Below, piece after piece: positions 48,264 to 57,512 of a stretch of 64,000 bases of DNA. A program made the translations under genes and the position numbers. The notes under the pieces are model-generated. The model was not told the DNA's origin and made no database searches. It worked only from the letters and a program-made list of their open reading frames with translations. The DNA is taken from the NCBI RefSeq assembly GCF_002803095.1, contig NZ_PGLR01000008.1, forward strand, positions 96,374 through 160,373, read 5' to 3'. How positions within the stretch are numbered: the first letter of the stretch is position 1; every line of letters begins with the position of its first letter. This DNA is from Pseudomonas sp. ZH-FAD. GTDB lineage: Bacteria > Pseudomonadota > Gammaproteobacteria > Pseudomonadales > Pseudomonadaceae.

Positions 48264-49844
48264 TTGAGCGATCTTCTCTCCCGCCGCCTGGCTCAGCTCG
48301 GCGAGCCGGCCAACCTGTCCCTGCTGGGTGAGTGTCTGCACGGCATCGAGCGCGAATGCCTGCGCGTCGATCGCGACGGCCAGCTGGCCCTGACCCCGCA
48401 CCCGCAGGCGTTGGGCTCGGCACTGACCCATGCGCAGATCACCACCGACTATTCCGAGTCGCTGCTGGAGTTCATCACCGGCACCGCCAATGATCCAGCC
48501 GCCACCCTCGCCGAACTGGACAGCATCCACCGCTTCGCCTACGACAAGCTCGATGGCGAACTGCTGTGGAGTCCGTCGATGCCCTGTGCCCTGCCGGACG
48601 AGGAGACCATTCCCATCGCCCGCTACGGCAGCTCCAACATTGGCCGCCTCAAGTACGTGTACCGCAAGGGCCTGGCGCTGCGTTACGGCAAGACCATGCA
48701 GTGCATCGCCGGCATCCATTACAACTTCTCCCTGCCCGAGGGGCTGTGGCAGCTGCAACAGCAGAGCGAAGGCAGCGAGCAGAGTGCGCGTGACTATCAG
48801 TCGGCGCGCTACATCGCGCTGATCCGCAACTTCCGTCGCTACAGCTGGCTGCTGATGTACCTGTTCGGTGCCTCGCCGGCGCTGGACAAGGGTTTCATGC
48901 GTGGCCGTCCGCACCACCTTCAGGAACTGGACGCCAGCACCCTGTACCTGCCCTACGCCACCAGCCTGCGCATGAGCGACCTGGGCTACCAGAGCAGCGC
49001 GCAGTCCGGCCTGACCCCCTGCTACAACGACCTGACCAGCTACACCGACAGCCTGCGTCTGGCAGTCGGCACGCCCTACCCGGCCTATGTCGAGGCAGGC
49101 ATCAAGCGCGGCGACGAGTGGCTGCAGCTCAATACCAACATCCTGCAGATCGAGAACGAGTACTACTCGAGCATCCGCCCGAAACGTGTCACCTACAGCG
49201 GCGAGCGACCGATCCAGGCGCTGATGAGCCGTGGCGTGCAGTACGTGGAAGTGCGCTGCCTGGACATCAACCCCTTCCTGCCGCTGGGCATCGATGTGGC
49301 GCAGGCACGCTTCATCGACGCCTTCCTGCTGTTCTGCGCGCTGGAAGACAGCCCGCTGCTGGGGAACGGCGAGTGCAGCAGCTGCACCAGCAACTTCCTC
49401 AAGGTGGTCAAGGAAGGGCGTCGTCCCGGCCTGCATCTGCACAGAGGCAACCAGCAGGTGGAACTCAAGGTCTGGGCCAGCGAACTGCTCGAACGCATCC
49501 TGCCGCTGGCCGAACTGCTCGATCGCAGCCAGGGCAGCAGCGTGCATATCGAGGCGTTGGCGCAACAGCAAGCCAAGGTCGCGGATGTGGAAATGACGCC
49601 ATCGGCCCAGGTGCTGGCGGTTCTGCGTCAGGGCAAGAGCTTCACCGAGTTCGCCCTGCAGCAGAGCCTGCGCCACGCCGAATACTTCCGCGGGCAACCG
49701 CTTAGCGCGCAGCAGCAGCAAGCCTTCGAACAGGCCGCCCACGACTCGTTGGCCGCGCAGGCAGAGCTTGAAGCGCAGCCCAAGGGTGATTTCGATGCTT
49801 TCGTCGCGGCCTACCAGGCGAGCATTCTGGCTTTGGCTGTGTAG
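48264..49844 (+). CDS. gshA: Glutamate-cysteine ligase
   Basis: 526 aa, the gamma-proteobacterial GshA class, first step of glutathione synthesis. [20 protein letters not shown] and [13 protein letters not shown] form the Glu/Cys/ATP site, and [15 protein letters not shown] and [16 protein letters not shown] are family motifs. The start is most likely TTG at 48264 (reading [16 protein letters not shown]), with TAGGAA nine bases upstream; the N-terminus matches the P. aeruginosa protein. There is no suitable ATG. TTG suggests modest translation. Its TAG stop is the GTAGGGCG of a repeat-like tail. Confidence 0.94.
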   Translation: MSDLLSRRLAQLGEPANLSLLGECLHGIERECLRVDRDGQLALTPHPQALGSALTHAQITTDYSESLLEFITGTANDPAATLAELDSIHRFAYDKLDGELLWSPSMPCALPDEETIPIARYGSSNIGRLKYVYRKGLALRYGKTMQCIAGIHYNFSLPEGLWQLQQQSEGSEQSARDYQSARYIALIRNFRRYSWLLMYLFGASPALDKGFMRGRPHHLQELDASTLYLPYATSLRMSDLGYQSSAQSGLTPCYNDLTSYTDSLRLAVGTPYPAYVEAGIKRGDEWLQLNTNILQIENEYYSSIRPKRVTYSGERPIQALMSRGVQYVEVRCLDINPFLPLGIDVAQARFIDAFLLFCALEDSPLLGNGECSSCTSNFLKVVKEGRRPGLHLHRGNQQVELKVWASELLERILPLAELLDRSQGSSVHIEALAQQQAKVADVEMTPSAQVLAVLRQGKSFTEFALQQSLRHAEYFRGQPLSAQQQQAFEQAAHDSLAAQAELEAQPKGDFDAFVAAYQASILALAV

Positions 49845-49969
49845 GGCGAAGAACCGTCGACTGCGTCACAAAGCCAACCAGCGGAGCAAAAGCCGGGATG
49901 GGCGGCCACTCCCCTGGCCGCCCGGCCAGCTAGCATTGCCGGGTAAAGGACGATAGACGAGCAGCGCCC

Positions 49970-50161
49970 ATGGCCGACGACGCCACGCCGCAATGGAGCC
50001 TGGAAAGCCTGACCAAGGCCTACCAGCAAGGTTATATGGCCGGCCTTACTGGCCAACCCAGGACCCGCCAGCCCTACCCTGACGAAATCCCCGCTGCGGC
50101 CTGGGAGGCCGGCTGGGACGACGGCTTCGAGCAGATGCGCCTGCAACAGCACAGCGCCTGA
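49970..50161 (+). CDS. RMF-like small protein, 63 aa
   Basis: A short acidic protein whose pattern resembles ribosome modulation factor: LTKAYQQGYMAGLTGQP, a YPDEIPAAAWEAG spacer and GWDDGFEQMR. RMF shows AHQRGYQAGIAGR followed by a WxxGW motif. Unlike RMF (strongly basic), this protein is net acidic, so rRNA binding at the 100S dimer site is doubtful. It stands alone between gshA and convergent argA, with a palindrome after the stop. Ribosome-related function is a guess from pattern only. Confidence 0.75.
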   Translation: MADDATPQWSLESLTKAYQQGYMAGLTGQPRTRQPYPDEIPAAAWEAGWDDGFEQMRLQQHSA

Positions 50162-50176
50162 CACTCTGAACGCATT

Positions 50177-50232
50177 GTGGGAGGGGCTTTAGCCGCGACT
50201 GGTTCATCGCTCGCGGCTAAAGCCCCTCCCAC
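50177..50232. repeat. REP-like palindrome, GTGGGAGGGGCTTTAGCC family, copy 2
   Basis: GTGGGAGGGGCTTTAGCCGC and GCGGCTAAAGCCCCTCCCAC are perfect inverted copies with a 14-base centre. Between the convergent RMF-like gene and argA, where it could end transcription from both sides. Confidence 0.92.
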
Positions 50233-50249
50233 TCATCGCATTTGTCTTC

Positions 50250-51548
50250 CTACAACGTCTTCTCGAACACCTTGGAATTGCGCTGGTAGTTGTACAGCGA
50301 GGCCCGCGCGGTGGGCATGCGCTCGACGCTGCTCGGCTCGAAGCCGCGCTCGCGGAACCAGTGGGCGGTGCGGGTGGTGAGTACGAACAGGGTCTTGATC
50401 CCCTGCGCCCGCGCCCTGGCCTCGATGCGCTCCAGCAGCTCGTCACCACGACCGCCGTGACGGTAGTCGGGATTGACCGCCAGACAGGCCAGTTCGCCGC
50501 AGTCGGAATCGGCGATGGGATAGAGCGCCGCACAGGCGATGATCAGCCCCTCGCGCTCGACGATGCTGAACTGCTCGATCTCGCGCTCCAGCACCTCGCG
50601 CGAACGACGCACCAGAATGCCCTGCTCTTCCAGCGGGCTGATCAGCTCGATCAGGCCGCCGACATCTTCGATGGTCGCCTCACGCAGCGATTCGAACTGC
50701 TCCTGCGCCACCAGAGTACCGTTGCCGGTGCGGGTGAACAGCTCGCTGAGCAGCGCACCATCGGTGGCGTAGCTGACGATGTGGCTGCGCTTGACTCCAC
50801 CCCGGCAGGCCTCGGCTGCGGCATCGAGCAGTTCGCCCTGATAATTGCTGCCCAGGCGCGCCAGATGCGCCGGCACCTGCTGCGGGCGCAGCTCACGCAC
50901 CAGCCTGCCCTGCTCGTCGAGCAGACCGTCTTCGGCGCCGAACAGCAGCAGCTTGTCCGCACCCAGGTCGATGGCCGCACGGGTAGCGACGTCCTCACAG
51001 GCCAGGTTGAAGATCTCCCCGGTGGGCGAATAGCCGAGCGGCGACAGCAGCACGATGCTGCGCTCGTCGAGTTGGCGATTGATACCCTTGCGATCGATAC
51101 GCCGCACTTCGCCGGTGTGGTGATAGTCGATGCCGTCGAGCACGCCAATCGGCCGCGCGGTGACGAAGTTGCCGCTGGTCAGGCGCAGGCGCGAGCCCTG
51201 CATCGGCGAGGCAGCCATGTCCATCGACAGACGTGCTTCGATGGCGATGCGCAGTTGGCCGACCGCGTCGATCACGCATTCCAGGGTCGGTGCGTCAGTA
51301 ATGCGCAGGTCACGATGGTAGTGCGGGATCAGGCCACGGGCAGCCAGGCGCGCTTCGATCTGCGGGCGCGAGCCGTGCACCAGCACCAGGCGCACGCCGA
51401 GGCTGTGCAGCAGCACCAGATCGTGAACGATATTGGCGAAGTTCGGGTGGGCAACGCCCTCGCCCGGCAGCATGACCACGAAGGTGCAGTCGCGGTGAGC
51501 GTTGATGTAGGGCGAAGCGTGGCGTAACCAGGTGACGTAGTCGTGCAT
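50250..51548 (-). CDS. argA: N-acetylglutamate synthase
   Basis: 432 aa, the classical bacterial ArgA: an amino-acid-kinase-like N-terminal domain (about 1-290; VVMLPGEGVAHPNFANIVHD, RLVLVHGSRPQIEARLAARG) and a C-terminal GNAT acetyltransferase (about 295-432; LACLAVNPDYRHGGRGDELL, with the acetyl-CoA loop RHGGRG). It makes N-acetylglutamate, the first arginine step, and is normally feedback-inhibited by arginine through the kinase-like domain. argE lies 170 bp upstream in the same direction but behind a repeat-filled gap. Confidence 0.95.
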   Translation of the reverse strand: MHDYVTWLRHASPYINAHRDCTFVVMLPGEGVAHPNFANIVHDLVLLHSLGVRLVLVHGSRPQIEARLAARGLIPHYHRDLRITDAPTLECVIDAVGQLRIAIEARLSMDMAASPMQGSRLRLTSGNFVTARPIGVLDGIDYHHTGEVRRIDRKGINRQLDERSIVLLSPLGYSPTGEIFNLACEDVATRAAIDLGADKLLLFGAEDGLLDEQGRLVRELRPQQVPAHLARLGSNYQGELLDAAAEACRGGVKRSHIVSYATDGALLSELFTRTGNGTLVAQEQFESLREATIEDVGGLIELISPLEEQGILVRRSREVLEREIEQFSIVEREGLIIACAALYPIADSDCGELACLAVNPDYRHGGRGDELLERIEARARAQGIKTLFVLTTRTAHWFRERGFEPSSVERMPTARASLYNYQRNSKVFEKTL

Positions 51549-51596
51549 GTAGAGATCCGTTAGCGTGAAAGTCGCGCAGCGACGTCCTCCTTATAC

Positions 51597-51700
51597 CCTT
51601 CTCCTTCCGGGAGAAGGTGGCGCGAGGCGCCGGATGAGGGAGGGCATGCCCGTTAGCGTCCAGACGTAGGGCGGGTACAACCCGCCATGAGCGATAGGGC
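51597..51700. repeat. Repeat-rich gap between argE and argA
   Basis: A hairpin CCTTCTCC/GGGAGAAGG (51598-51618) is followed by GCGAGGCGCCGGATGAGGGA, then a decayed GTAGGGCGGGT palindrome (51666-51700; GTAGGGCGGGTACAACCCGC and a second TAGGGCGGGCTC). No gene. It lies just after the argE stop and may end its transcript. Confidence 0.6.
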
Positions 51701-51717
51701 GGGCTCGGGGCTGGCTC

Positions 51718-52884
51718 TCATCGTCGTTGCACGTCTTCACTCCGCGTCAGGCAATAGTGTTGGATCAACTGGCGCAGCAGCGCCACAGTAGGTTCGATAC
51801 GCGCCAGCTCCAGGTGTTCCCCCGGCTGGTGGGCGCAGTCGATATCGCCGGGGCCGAGCACCAGGGTCTCGCAGCCAAGTTGCTGAAGATAAGGCGCCTC
51901 GGTGCCAAATGCCACCGCTTGCGCGCTGTGCCCGGTCAGACGCTCGGCCAGGCGTACCAGCTCGGCATCGGCAGATTGCTCGAAGGGCGGCACGGCCGGG
52001 AACAGCGGGCCGTAGTCGATGCGCACCTGATGCTTGAGCGCCAACGGCTGCAACTTGCCGCGAATCGCCTCACGCAGCTGCTCGGGGTCCATGCCCGGCA
52101 GCGGGCGCAGGTCGAACTCCAGCGCGCACTGGCCACAGATACGGTTGGGATTATCGCCGCCATGGATGCAGCCAAGATTCAGCGTCGGTTGCGGCACGCC
52201 GAACTGCGGGTTGTTGAATTCGCGCTGCCACTGCGCACGCAGGCCGCGCAACTCGCCCATCACGTCCTGCATGGCCTCCAGCGCACTGCGACCAAGCGCC
52301 GGGTCGGAGGAATGGCCGCTCTGGCCGAGAATATCGATGCGCTCCATCATCACGCCCTTGTGCAGGCGGATGGGCTTGAGGCCGGTCGGCTCGCCAATCA
52401 CCGCCGCACGGCCAAGCGGCCGGCCGGCCTCGGCCAGGGCGCGGGCGCCGGCCATGGAGCTCTCTTCATCACAAGTAGCAAGGATCAACAGCGGTTGCTG
52501 GAACGGCTGATCGAGCAGCGGCCGCACGGCTTCGATGGCCAGGGCGAAGAAGCCCTTCATGTCGCAACTGCCGAGGCCCACCCAGCGGTCGCCGACCTCG
52601 GTCAGCTTGAGTGGGTCGCTCTGCCACAGCGCGGCATCGAAGGGCACGGTATCGCTGTGCCCGGCCAGCACCAGACCGCCGGGACCGGAGCCATAGCTGG
52701 CGAGCAGGTTGAATTTGCCGGGAGCGATCTGCTGGGTTTCGCAGGCAAAACCCAGATCACCCAGCCAGGCAGCGAGCAGCTCGATGACGGGCGCGTTGCT
52801 CTGGTCCCAATTGGGCTGGGTGCAGCTCACCGATGGCGCAGCGATCAGCGCAGCGAACTGCTCTTGAAAGGACGGCAGGGGCAT
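51718..52884 (-). CDS. argE: Acetylornithine deacetylase
   Basis: 388 aa M20 peptidase. Metal site residues His76 and Asp78 (LVLAGHSDTVP), Asp108 (GLGSCDMKG), and Glu140-Glu141 (ATCDEESSMAG) are all present, and FGTEAPYLQQLGCETLVLGP carries the C-terminal ligands. It releases ornithine from N-acetylornithine. Pseudomonads mainly use the ArgJ acetyl-transfer cycle, so ArgE may be auxiliary. The start at 52884 has AGGAG nine bases upstream; 24 further codons upstream are open without support. Confidence 0.93.
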   Translation of the reverse strand: MPLPSFQEQFAALIAAPSVSCTQPNWDQSNAPVIELLAAWLGDLGFACETQQIAPGKFNLLASYGSGPGGLVLAGHSDTVPFDAALWQSDPLKLTEVGDRWVGLGSCDMKGFFALAIEAVRPLLDQPFQQPLLILATCDEESSMAGARALAEAGRPLGRAAVIGEPTGLKPIRLHKGVMMERIDILGQSGHSSDPALGRSALEAMQDVMGELRGLRAQWQREFNNPQFGVPQPTLNLGCIHGGDNPNRICGQCALEFDLRPLPGMDPEQLREAIRGKLQPLALKHQVRIDYGPLFPAVPPFEQSADAELVRLAERLTGHSAQAVAFGTEAPYLQQLGCETLVLGPGDIDCAHQPGEHLELARIEPTVALLRQLIQHYCLTRSEDVQRR

Positions 52885-52952
52885 CGGCGATCTCCTAAAA
52901 CGATGCCCCATCATAGGGGCATCGTCCTGTCGGTGAAACCGCCGAAGTGGAA

Positions 52953-54224
52953 TCAAACCCCGCCGAACAGAGCGCGCAGGATGAAGAAGAAGATGATCGA
53001 CAGAATCGCACCTGCCGGCAGGGTGATGATCCAGGACAGGAAGATCTTGCCGATCATGCCCAGGTTCAGCGCGCCGATACCGCGTGCCAGACCGACCCCG
53101 AGAATGGCGCCGACCAGGGTGTGGGTGGTGGAAACCGGCAGCCCCAGGCCCGAAGCACTGACCACGGTGGTGGCGGCAGCCAGTTCCGCAGCGAAACCAC
53201 GGCTTGGCGTCAGCTCGGTGATTTCCTTGCCGATGGTGGCGATGACCTTGTAACCGTAGGTGGCCAGGCCGACCACGATACCCAGTGCACCCAGCAGCAG
53301 AATCCAGCCCGGTACCAGAGACTTTTCCCCGGCAGCCATCTCACCGCCACTCTGGATCACGCCGACGATGGCGGCCAGCGGACCGACCGCGTTGGCCACG
53401 TCGTTGGAGCCGTGAGCAAAAGCCATGGAGCAGGCGGTGAAGATCATCAGGATGGCGAACACTTTCTCCACGCTGGAGAAATGGAAGGCCTTGTCAGCCT
53501 CGACATCGACATGAATGCGGCTGAGCAGGGCAATACCGATGAGCATGACCAGCACACCGATAGCGATCGAAAGCAGGAACCCTTCGGTGCTGGAAAGGTT
53601 CAGACCAACATGCTTGAGGCCCTTGGTCATGGTCATCAGCGAGATGACGAACCCGGTAATGAACATGTACAGCGGCACGAAACGCTTGGCATTCAGGAAG
53701 GGGTTATCAGTGTCGATGATCAGCTTCTGCACACTGACGAACAGGCAGAAGGAGATGATCCCGGCCAGCATCGGCGTGACCACCCAACTGGCGACGATGG
53801 GGCCGACACCGCCCCAGTGCACCGCATCCATGGATACGCCCACAGCGGCAAAGCCGATGACTGCGCCAACGATGGTGTGCGTGGTCGATACCGGCCAGCC
53901 GCGCGTCGAGGCGACCAACAGCCAGGTTCCCGCAGCCAGCAGCGCCGACATCATGCCCAGCACCATGAGGTTGGGGCTGATCATGTTGGCATCGACGATG
54001 CCATTCTTGATGGTTTCGGTCACCTCACCACCGGCCAGGTAGGCACCGGCAAATTCGAAGACCATGGCGATGATGATCGCCTGCTTGATGGTCAATGCTC
54101 GCGAGCCAACGGATGTACCCATAGCATTGGCTACATCGTTGGCCCCAACACCCCAGGCCATGAAAAAACCGAAAAGGCAGGCAAGCACGAGCAGAACGAG
54201 CCCGTAGTCCGCAATTAGAGACAT
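52953..54224 (-). CDS. pitA: Low-affinity inorganic phosphate transporter (PiT)
   Basis: 423 aa. The two inverted PiT repeats are visible: GVGANDVANAMGTSVGSRAL near the N-terminus and AHGSNDVANAVGPLAAIVGV in the second half. GWPVSTTHTIVGAVIGF and GLPVSTTHTLVGAILGV are the paired substrate-site loops. About ten membrane spans. It carries metal-phosphate with protons. The ATG at 54224 (MSLIADYG) is preferred over a GTG 11 codons upstream. The DUF47 partner gene lies 39 bp upstream, the usual pair. Confidence 0.94.
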   Translation of the reverse strand: MSLIADYGLVLLVLACLFGFFMAWGVGANDVANAMGTSVGSRALTIKQAIIIAMVFEFAGAYLAGGEVTETIKNGIVDANMISPNLMVLGMMSALLAAGTWLLVASTRGWPVSTTHTIVGAVIGFAAVGVSMDAVHWGGVGPIVASWVVTPMLAGIISFCLFVSVQKLIIDTDNPFLNAKRFVPLYMFITGFVISLMTMTKGLKHVGLNLSSTEGFLLSIAIGVLVMLIGIALLSRIHVDVEADKAFHFSSVEKVFAILMIFTACSMAFAHGSNDVANAVGPLAAIVGVIQSGGEMAAGEKSLVPGWILLLGALGIVVGLATYGYKVIATIGKEITELTPSRGFAAELAAATTVVSASGLGLPVSTTHTLVGAILGVGLARGIGALNLGMIGKIFLSWIITLPAGAILSIIFFFILRALFGGV

Positions 54225-54263
54225 AAAGTTAGTTTCCGTAGATCCCAGAAAGGACACTGGCGC

Positions 54264-54941
54264 TTAGCGCGCCAGCAGTTGTTCCAGACGGTTGCCCACT
54301 CGCTGGGCACGATCGGCGACATCGCCGATCCAGTCGATAATCTGATAGAGGAACATCACATCGACCGGAGGAAGATCCTGCTCCAGCTTGAACAGGTTGC
54401 GGCGCACCTCGATCTGCAGGCGATCGGTATCGTTTTCGATCGAACCGAGCTCCTCGATCAGGGTTTCCACAAGCACCGCTTCACGGCCGGCGAAACCGGT
54501 CTCGAGCAGCTCGTCCAATTCGTTCATCGCCTTCAGCGCCTGGGCGCTGGCGTCGACGCTGCGCTGCACGTAGGTGCGCATCAGCGGCTGCAGCGCCTGC
54601 GGAATGGCCATCTGGCGGCCAAGCATCAGGCCGGCGATGTCCTTGGCACGGTTGGCGACTTTGTCCTGTACACTGAGCAGCTCAAGCAGGTCCGAACGCG
54701 GCACCGGCAGGAACAGGCTCTTGGGCAGGTGCAGACGCACGCTTTTCTTCAGCTTGTCGGCCTCGTGCTCCAGCCGGGACATCTCCTGTTGTACCTGTTC
54801 TACCTTGGCCCAATCCTCGGCCATTATGGCCTCGAAGAAGGGCACCAGGTTCGCCGCGCACTCGTGGGCCTTGGCGATATGCTGTTGCATGGGGCCGATG
54901 GGTGAACGACCGAACAGGCTGACAAAGGGATTGATAGGCAT
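54264..54941 (-). CDS. DUF47 family protein, PhoU-like partner of PitA
   Basis: 225 aa, almost all helical (PFVSLFGRSPIGPMQQHIAK, EQVQQEMSRLEHEADKLKKS, VDASAQALKAMNELDELLET), the TIGR00153/DUF47 pattern related to PhoU. Such proteins accompany PiT transporters and probably modulate them. Its two E/D-x3-D segments (LEHEADKLKK, IENDTDRLQ) are the PhoU metal-binding type. First gene of the pit unit. Confidence 0.92.
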   Translation of the reverse strand: MPINPFVSLFGRSPIGPMQQHIAKAHECAANLVPFFEAIMAEDWAKVEQVQQEMSRLEHEADKLKKSVRLHLPKSLFLPVPRSDLLELLSVQDKVANRAKDIAGLMLGRQMAIPQALQPLMRTYVQRSVDASAQALKAMNELDELLETGFAGREAVLVETLIEELGSIENDTDRLQIEVRRNLFKLEQDLPPVDVMFLYQIIDWIGDVADRAQRVGNRLEQLLAR

Positions 54942-55053
54942 AGGGTAAGCCCCCGTTTTGAGAAGGCCGCAAGTATAGGGACCGGCTTCGTCATCCGCCA
55001 GCGCGTGTCATCGGTCTGTCACATTTTCATAAAAGGCTATCTAGCTCCTCACC

Positions 55054-56418
55054 ATGGTCAAAGAAACCGAAATCAAACTGCGCGCCAGCCGCGCCACCCT
55101 GGCAGCCCTGCGTGAACACCCGCTGCTAAAGAAGCGCAACAAGAGCGGCTGGCAACGCGGCGAATTGTTCAACCAGTATTACGACACCCCGGACCGCGAG
55201 CTGGCCGGGGCCAAGGTCGCCCTGCGCCTGCGCCGCGACGGCGAGCAGTTCATCCAGACCTTGAAGAGCCGCGGCCAGAGCGTCGCCGGCCTGTCCGAAC
55301 GCAACGAGTGGGACTGGTACCTGAGCAAGGCCAAACTCGACCTGAAAAAGCTCGACGACAGTTGCTGGCCGGCCAGCCTGGCCGAACTGGACAAGAAAAC
55401 CCTGCAGCCGCTGTTCACCACCGATTTCGTCCGCGAGAAGGCCGAGATCGCCTGGGGCCGCGGCAAGGCCAAGGTAGTCATCGAGGCGGCCCTGGACCTG
55501 GGCAAGGTCATCGCTGGTGAGGGAGAAGAAGAGATCTGCGAGCTGGAGCTGGAGCTGCGCCAGGGTGAACCCGCCGCGCTGCTGGAGCTGGCCTGCGAGC
55601 TGGCCGCCGAACTGCCGCTGATGCCTTGCGACATCAGCAAGGCCGAACGCGGCTATCGTCTGTTCGATGCTGGCAGCTACAACCTCAGCCTGCCAGCACC
55701 CGAGCTGCAGGGCGAGATGAGCCTGGACGACGCTTTTGCCGCACTCGCCTGGCACCTGCTCGGCGCCAGCCAGCGCCTGGCCGAGCAGTATCGCTGGAAT
55801 GGTCACTGGAGCCTTTTGCAGCAATGGCTGGAGCAATTGATCGACCTGCGCGCCCTGCTCGCCAGCCTCGGCCAGGCAGCACCGCGTGCCAGCTCGCGGG
55901 AACTGCGCGAAGCATTAGATGCCCTGCTCGACGATTGGCGTCCGCGCCTGGCGGCCGGGCAGCACGACGACAGCATGCGCCGCAACGCTCCCGCGCTGTT
56001 CGCCGCCGAACTGGATGGCTGCCGCTGGGGCCTGCTGTCGCTGAAGCTGTCGCACTGGCTGCTGCAACGCAGCTGGACGACAGAGCGCAACAATCGCGGC
56101 AATCGCCAGGGGAACGCAGCCCTGGGCAACTGGCTGCCGACCCTGCTGAACGAAGAAGGCACAGCTTTGCAACTGCGCCGCTACCAGCAGCAACCGGAAG
56201 ACCTGGCCGAGCAGATGCCGCGCCTGGAGCGCCTGCTGGTCTGGTTGCGTCTGGCGCGCGGGGTGCTGGAAGTGCCCGAGGTCGACCGCCTGTATGGCGA
56301 GCTGAACAAGCTGTATGGTCTGGCTCAGCAGGACCTGGACGACGAGCAGCGCCAACTGCGTGCGACTCAGACGCAGATCGTGAACAGCCTCAAGGCCTGG
56401 AAGGCATTAGTGAAATAA
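55054..56418 (+). CDS. CYTH-CHAD domain protein (inorganic triphosphatase)
   Basis: 454 aa. The CYTH domain (about 1-205) begins with the ExExK motif at Glu4-Glu6-Lys8 (VKETEIKLRAS), followed by YYDTPDRELAGAKVALRLRR and acidic/basic strands of the triphosphate tunnel. The CHAD domain (about 220-454) has LAWHLLGASQRLAEQYRW and RLERLLVWLRLARGVLEV, a His-containing helical polyphosphate-binding fold, here with fewer His than usual. Like E. coli YgiF it probably hydrolyses inorganic triphosphate. It neighbours pit genes, which fits phosphate metabolism. Divergent from DUF47-pitA across 112 bp. Confidence 0.9.
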   Translation: MVKETEIKLRASRATLAALREHPLLKKRNKSGWQRGELFNQYYDTPDRELAGAKVALRLRRDGEQFIQTLKSRGQSVAGLSERNEWDWYLSKAKLDLKKLDDSCWPASLAELDKKTLQPLFTTDFVREKAEIAWGRGKAKVVIEAALDLGKVIAGEGEEEICELELELRQGEPAALLELACELAAELPLMPCDISKAERGYRLFDAGSYNLSLPAPELQGEMSLDDAFAALAWHLLGASQRLAEQYRWNGHWSLLQQWLEQLIDLRALLASLGQAAPRASSRELREALDALLDDWRPRLAAGQHDDSMRRNAPALFAAELDGCRWGLLSLKLSHWLLQRSWTTERNNRGNRQGNAALGNWLPTLLNEEGTALQLRRYQQQPEDLAEQMPRLERLLVWLRLARGVLEVPEVDRLYGELNKLYGLAQQDLDDEQRQLRATQTQIVNSLKAWKALVK

Positions 56419-56432
56419 TCGGGTACACAGCC

Positions 56433-56485
56433 GTGGGAGGCGCTTCAGCGGCGAGCGTGGACGTCGCGGCTAAAGCCCCTCCCAC
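56433..56485. repeat. REP-like palindrome, GTGGGAGGGGCTTTAGCC family, copy 3
   Basis: GTGGGAGGCGCTTCAGCGGC is a diverged left arm; GCGGCTAAAGCCCCTCCCAC is an intact right arm. Located 14 bp after the CYTH-CHAD stop. Confidence 0.85.
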
Positions 56486-56494
56486 ACACCCATG

Positions 56495-56522
56495 AAAAAC
56501 GGGCCCCACGGGGCCCGTTTTT
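56495..56522. terminator. Bidirectional rho-independent terminator
   Basis: AAAAACGGGCCCC pairs with GGGGCCCGTTTTT around a 2-base loop, with A- and T-runs on both sides, so it works for the CYTH-CHAD gene on the plus strand and for the spu operon on the minus strand (spuH stops at 56539). Confidence 0.92.
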
Positions 56523-56538
56523 GCTTTCAGCCAGAAGC

Positions 56539-57426
56539 TCAGTTGCTGCTGGTGCTGCGACGGCTGTCGACGACCTGCTGCCAGGACGGATTGGTGGTCT
56601 CGTCCATGGCCTGCTGCATGGCCTTCTTGCGTTTTTCCTCGGCGCGATGGGCGAAGAACCAGGCCAGGAAGGTGGCGAACGATACTGCCAGCAGGATCAG
56701 GCTGGCCACCGCGTTGATCTCCGGCTTAACCCCCAGGCGCACGGCGGAGAAGATCTCCATTGGCAAGGTGGTCGAACCCGGACCGGAGACGAAGCTGGCC
56801 AATACCAGGTCATCCAGCGACAGGGCGAAGGACATCATCGCCCCTGCTGCCAGCGACGGCGCGATCATCGGCACGGTGATCAGGAAGAACACCTTCCACG
56901 GCCGCGCCCCCAGGTCCATGGCCGCCTCTTCGATGGACATGTCCAGTTCACGCAGACGCGACGACACCACCACCGCCACATAGGCCGAGCAGAAAGTGGT
57001 GTGGGCGATCCAGATGGTGGTCATGCCACGCTGCATCGGCCAGCCGATCAACTGCGCCATCAGCACGAACAGCAGCAGCAGCGACAGACCGGTGATCACT
57101 TCCGGCATCACCAGCGGCGCGGTGACCAGACCACCGAACAGGGTGCGCCCCTTGAAGTGGGTGATGCGGGTCAGCACAAAGGCCGCCAGGGTGCCCAGCG
57201 CCACCGCCGCGATGGCGGTGTAGCAGGCGATTTCCAGCGAGCGCATCACTGAGTTCATCAGCTGGGTGTTGTCCAGCAGGCCGACGTACCACTTCACCGA
57301 CCAGCCGCCCCACACCGTTACCAGCCGCGAGGCGTTGAACGAGTAGATGACCAGGATGACCATCGGCAGGTAGATGAAGATCAGACCGGCCCAGAGCATG
57401 ATGCTGGAGAAACTGAAACGCTTCAT
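56539..57426 (-). CDS. spuH: Polyamine ABC permease SpuH (PotI-like)
   Basis: 295 aa, six predicted spans. The EAA-type coupling motif is EEAAMDLGARPWKVFFLITV, matching PotC/PotI. Starts MKRFSFSSIMLWAGLIFIYL. It is last gene of the operon and forms the permease pair with SpuG, energised by SpuF. The ribosome-binding site CTGGAGGGC just before the ATG lies in a duplicated copy of the spuG 3' end (see 57423-57512). Confidence 0.94.
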   Translation of the reverse strand: MKRFSFSSIMLWAGLIFIYLPMVILVIYSFNASRLVTVWGGWSVKWYVGLLDNTQLMNSVMRSLEIACYTAIAAVALGTLAAFVLTRITHFKGRTLFGGLVTAPLVMPEVITGLSLLLLFVLMAQLIGWPMQRGMTTIWIAHTTFCSAYVAVVVSSRLRELDMSIEEAAMDLGARPWKVFFLITVPMIAPSLAAGAMMSFALSLDDLVLASFVSGPGSTTLPMEIFSAVRLGVKPEINAVASLILLAVSFATFLAWFFAHRAEEKRKKAMQQAMDETTNPSWQQVVDSRRSTSSN

Positions 57427-57512
57427 GGGCGGCCCTCCAGTTCTTTTGCCACGCTTCTGGTTAAAAAGCCGGTTGAACAGGATGACGGGCTCATTGCGAT
57501 TAGCTCAGTCAT
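57423..57512 (-). CDS. 29-aa linker ORF from a duplicated spuG 3' end
   Basis: A 30-codon frame that starts at an ATG overlapping the spuG stop (ATGA, 57509-57512) and ends with a TGA overlapping the spuH start (ATGA, 57423-57426). Its last eight residues, AKELEGRP, are the same as the last eight of SpuG, and the DNA at 57427-57490 resembles 57513-57562. It most likely arose by tandem duplication of the spuG-spuH junction and keeps the coupling chain intact. A functional peptide is doubtful; it may serve only to keep ribosomes moving into spuH. Confidence 0.45.
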   Translation of the reverse strand: MTELIAMSPSSCSTGFLTRSVAKELEGRP

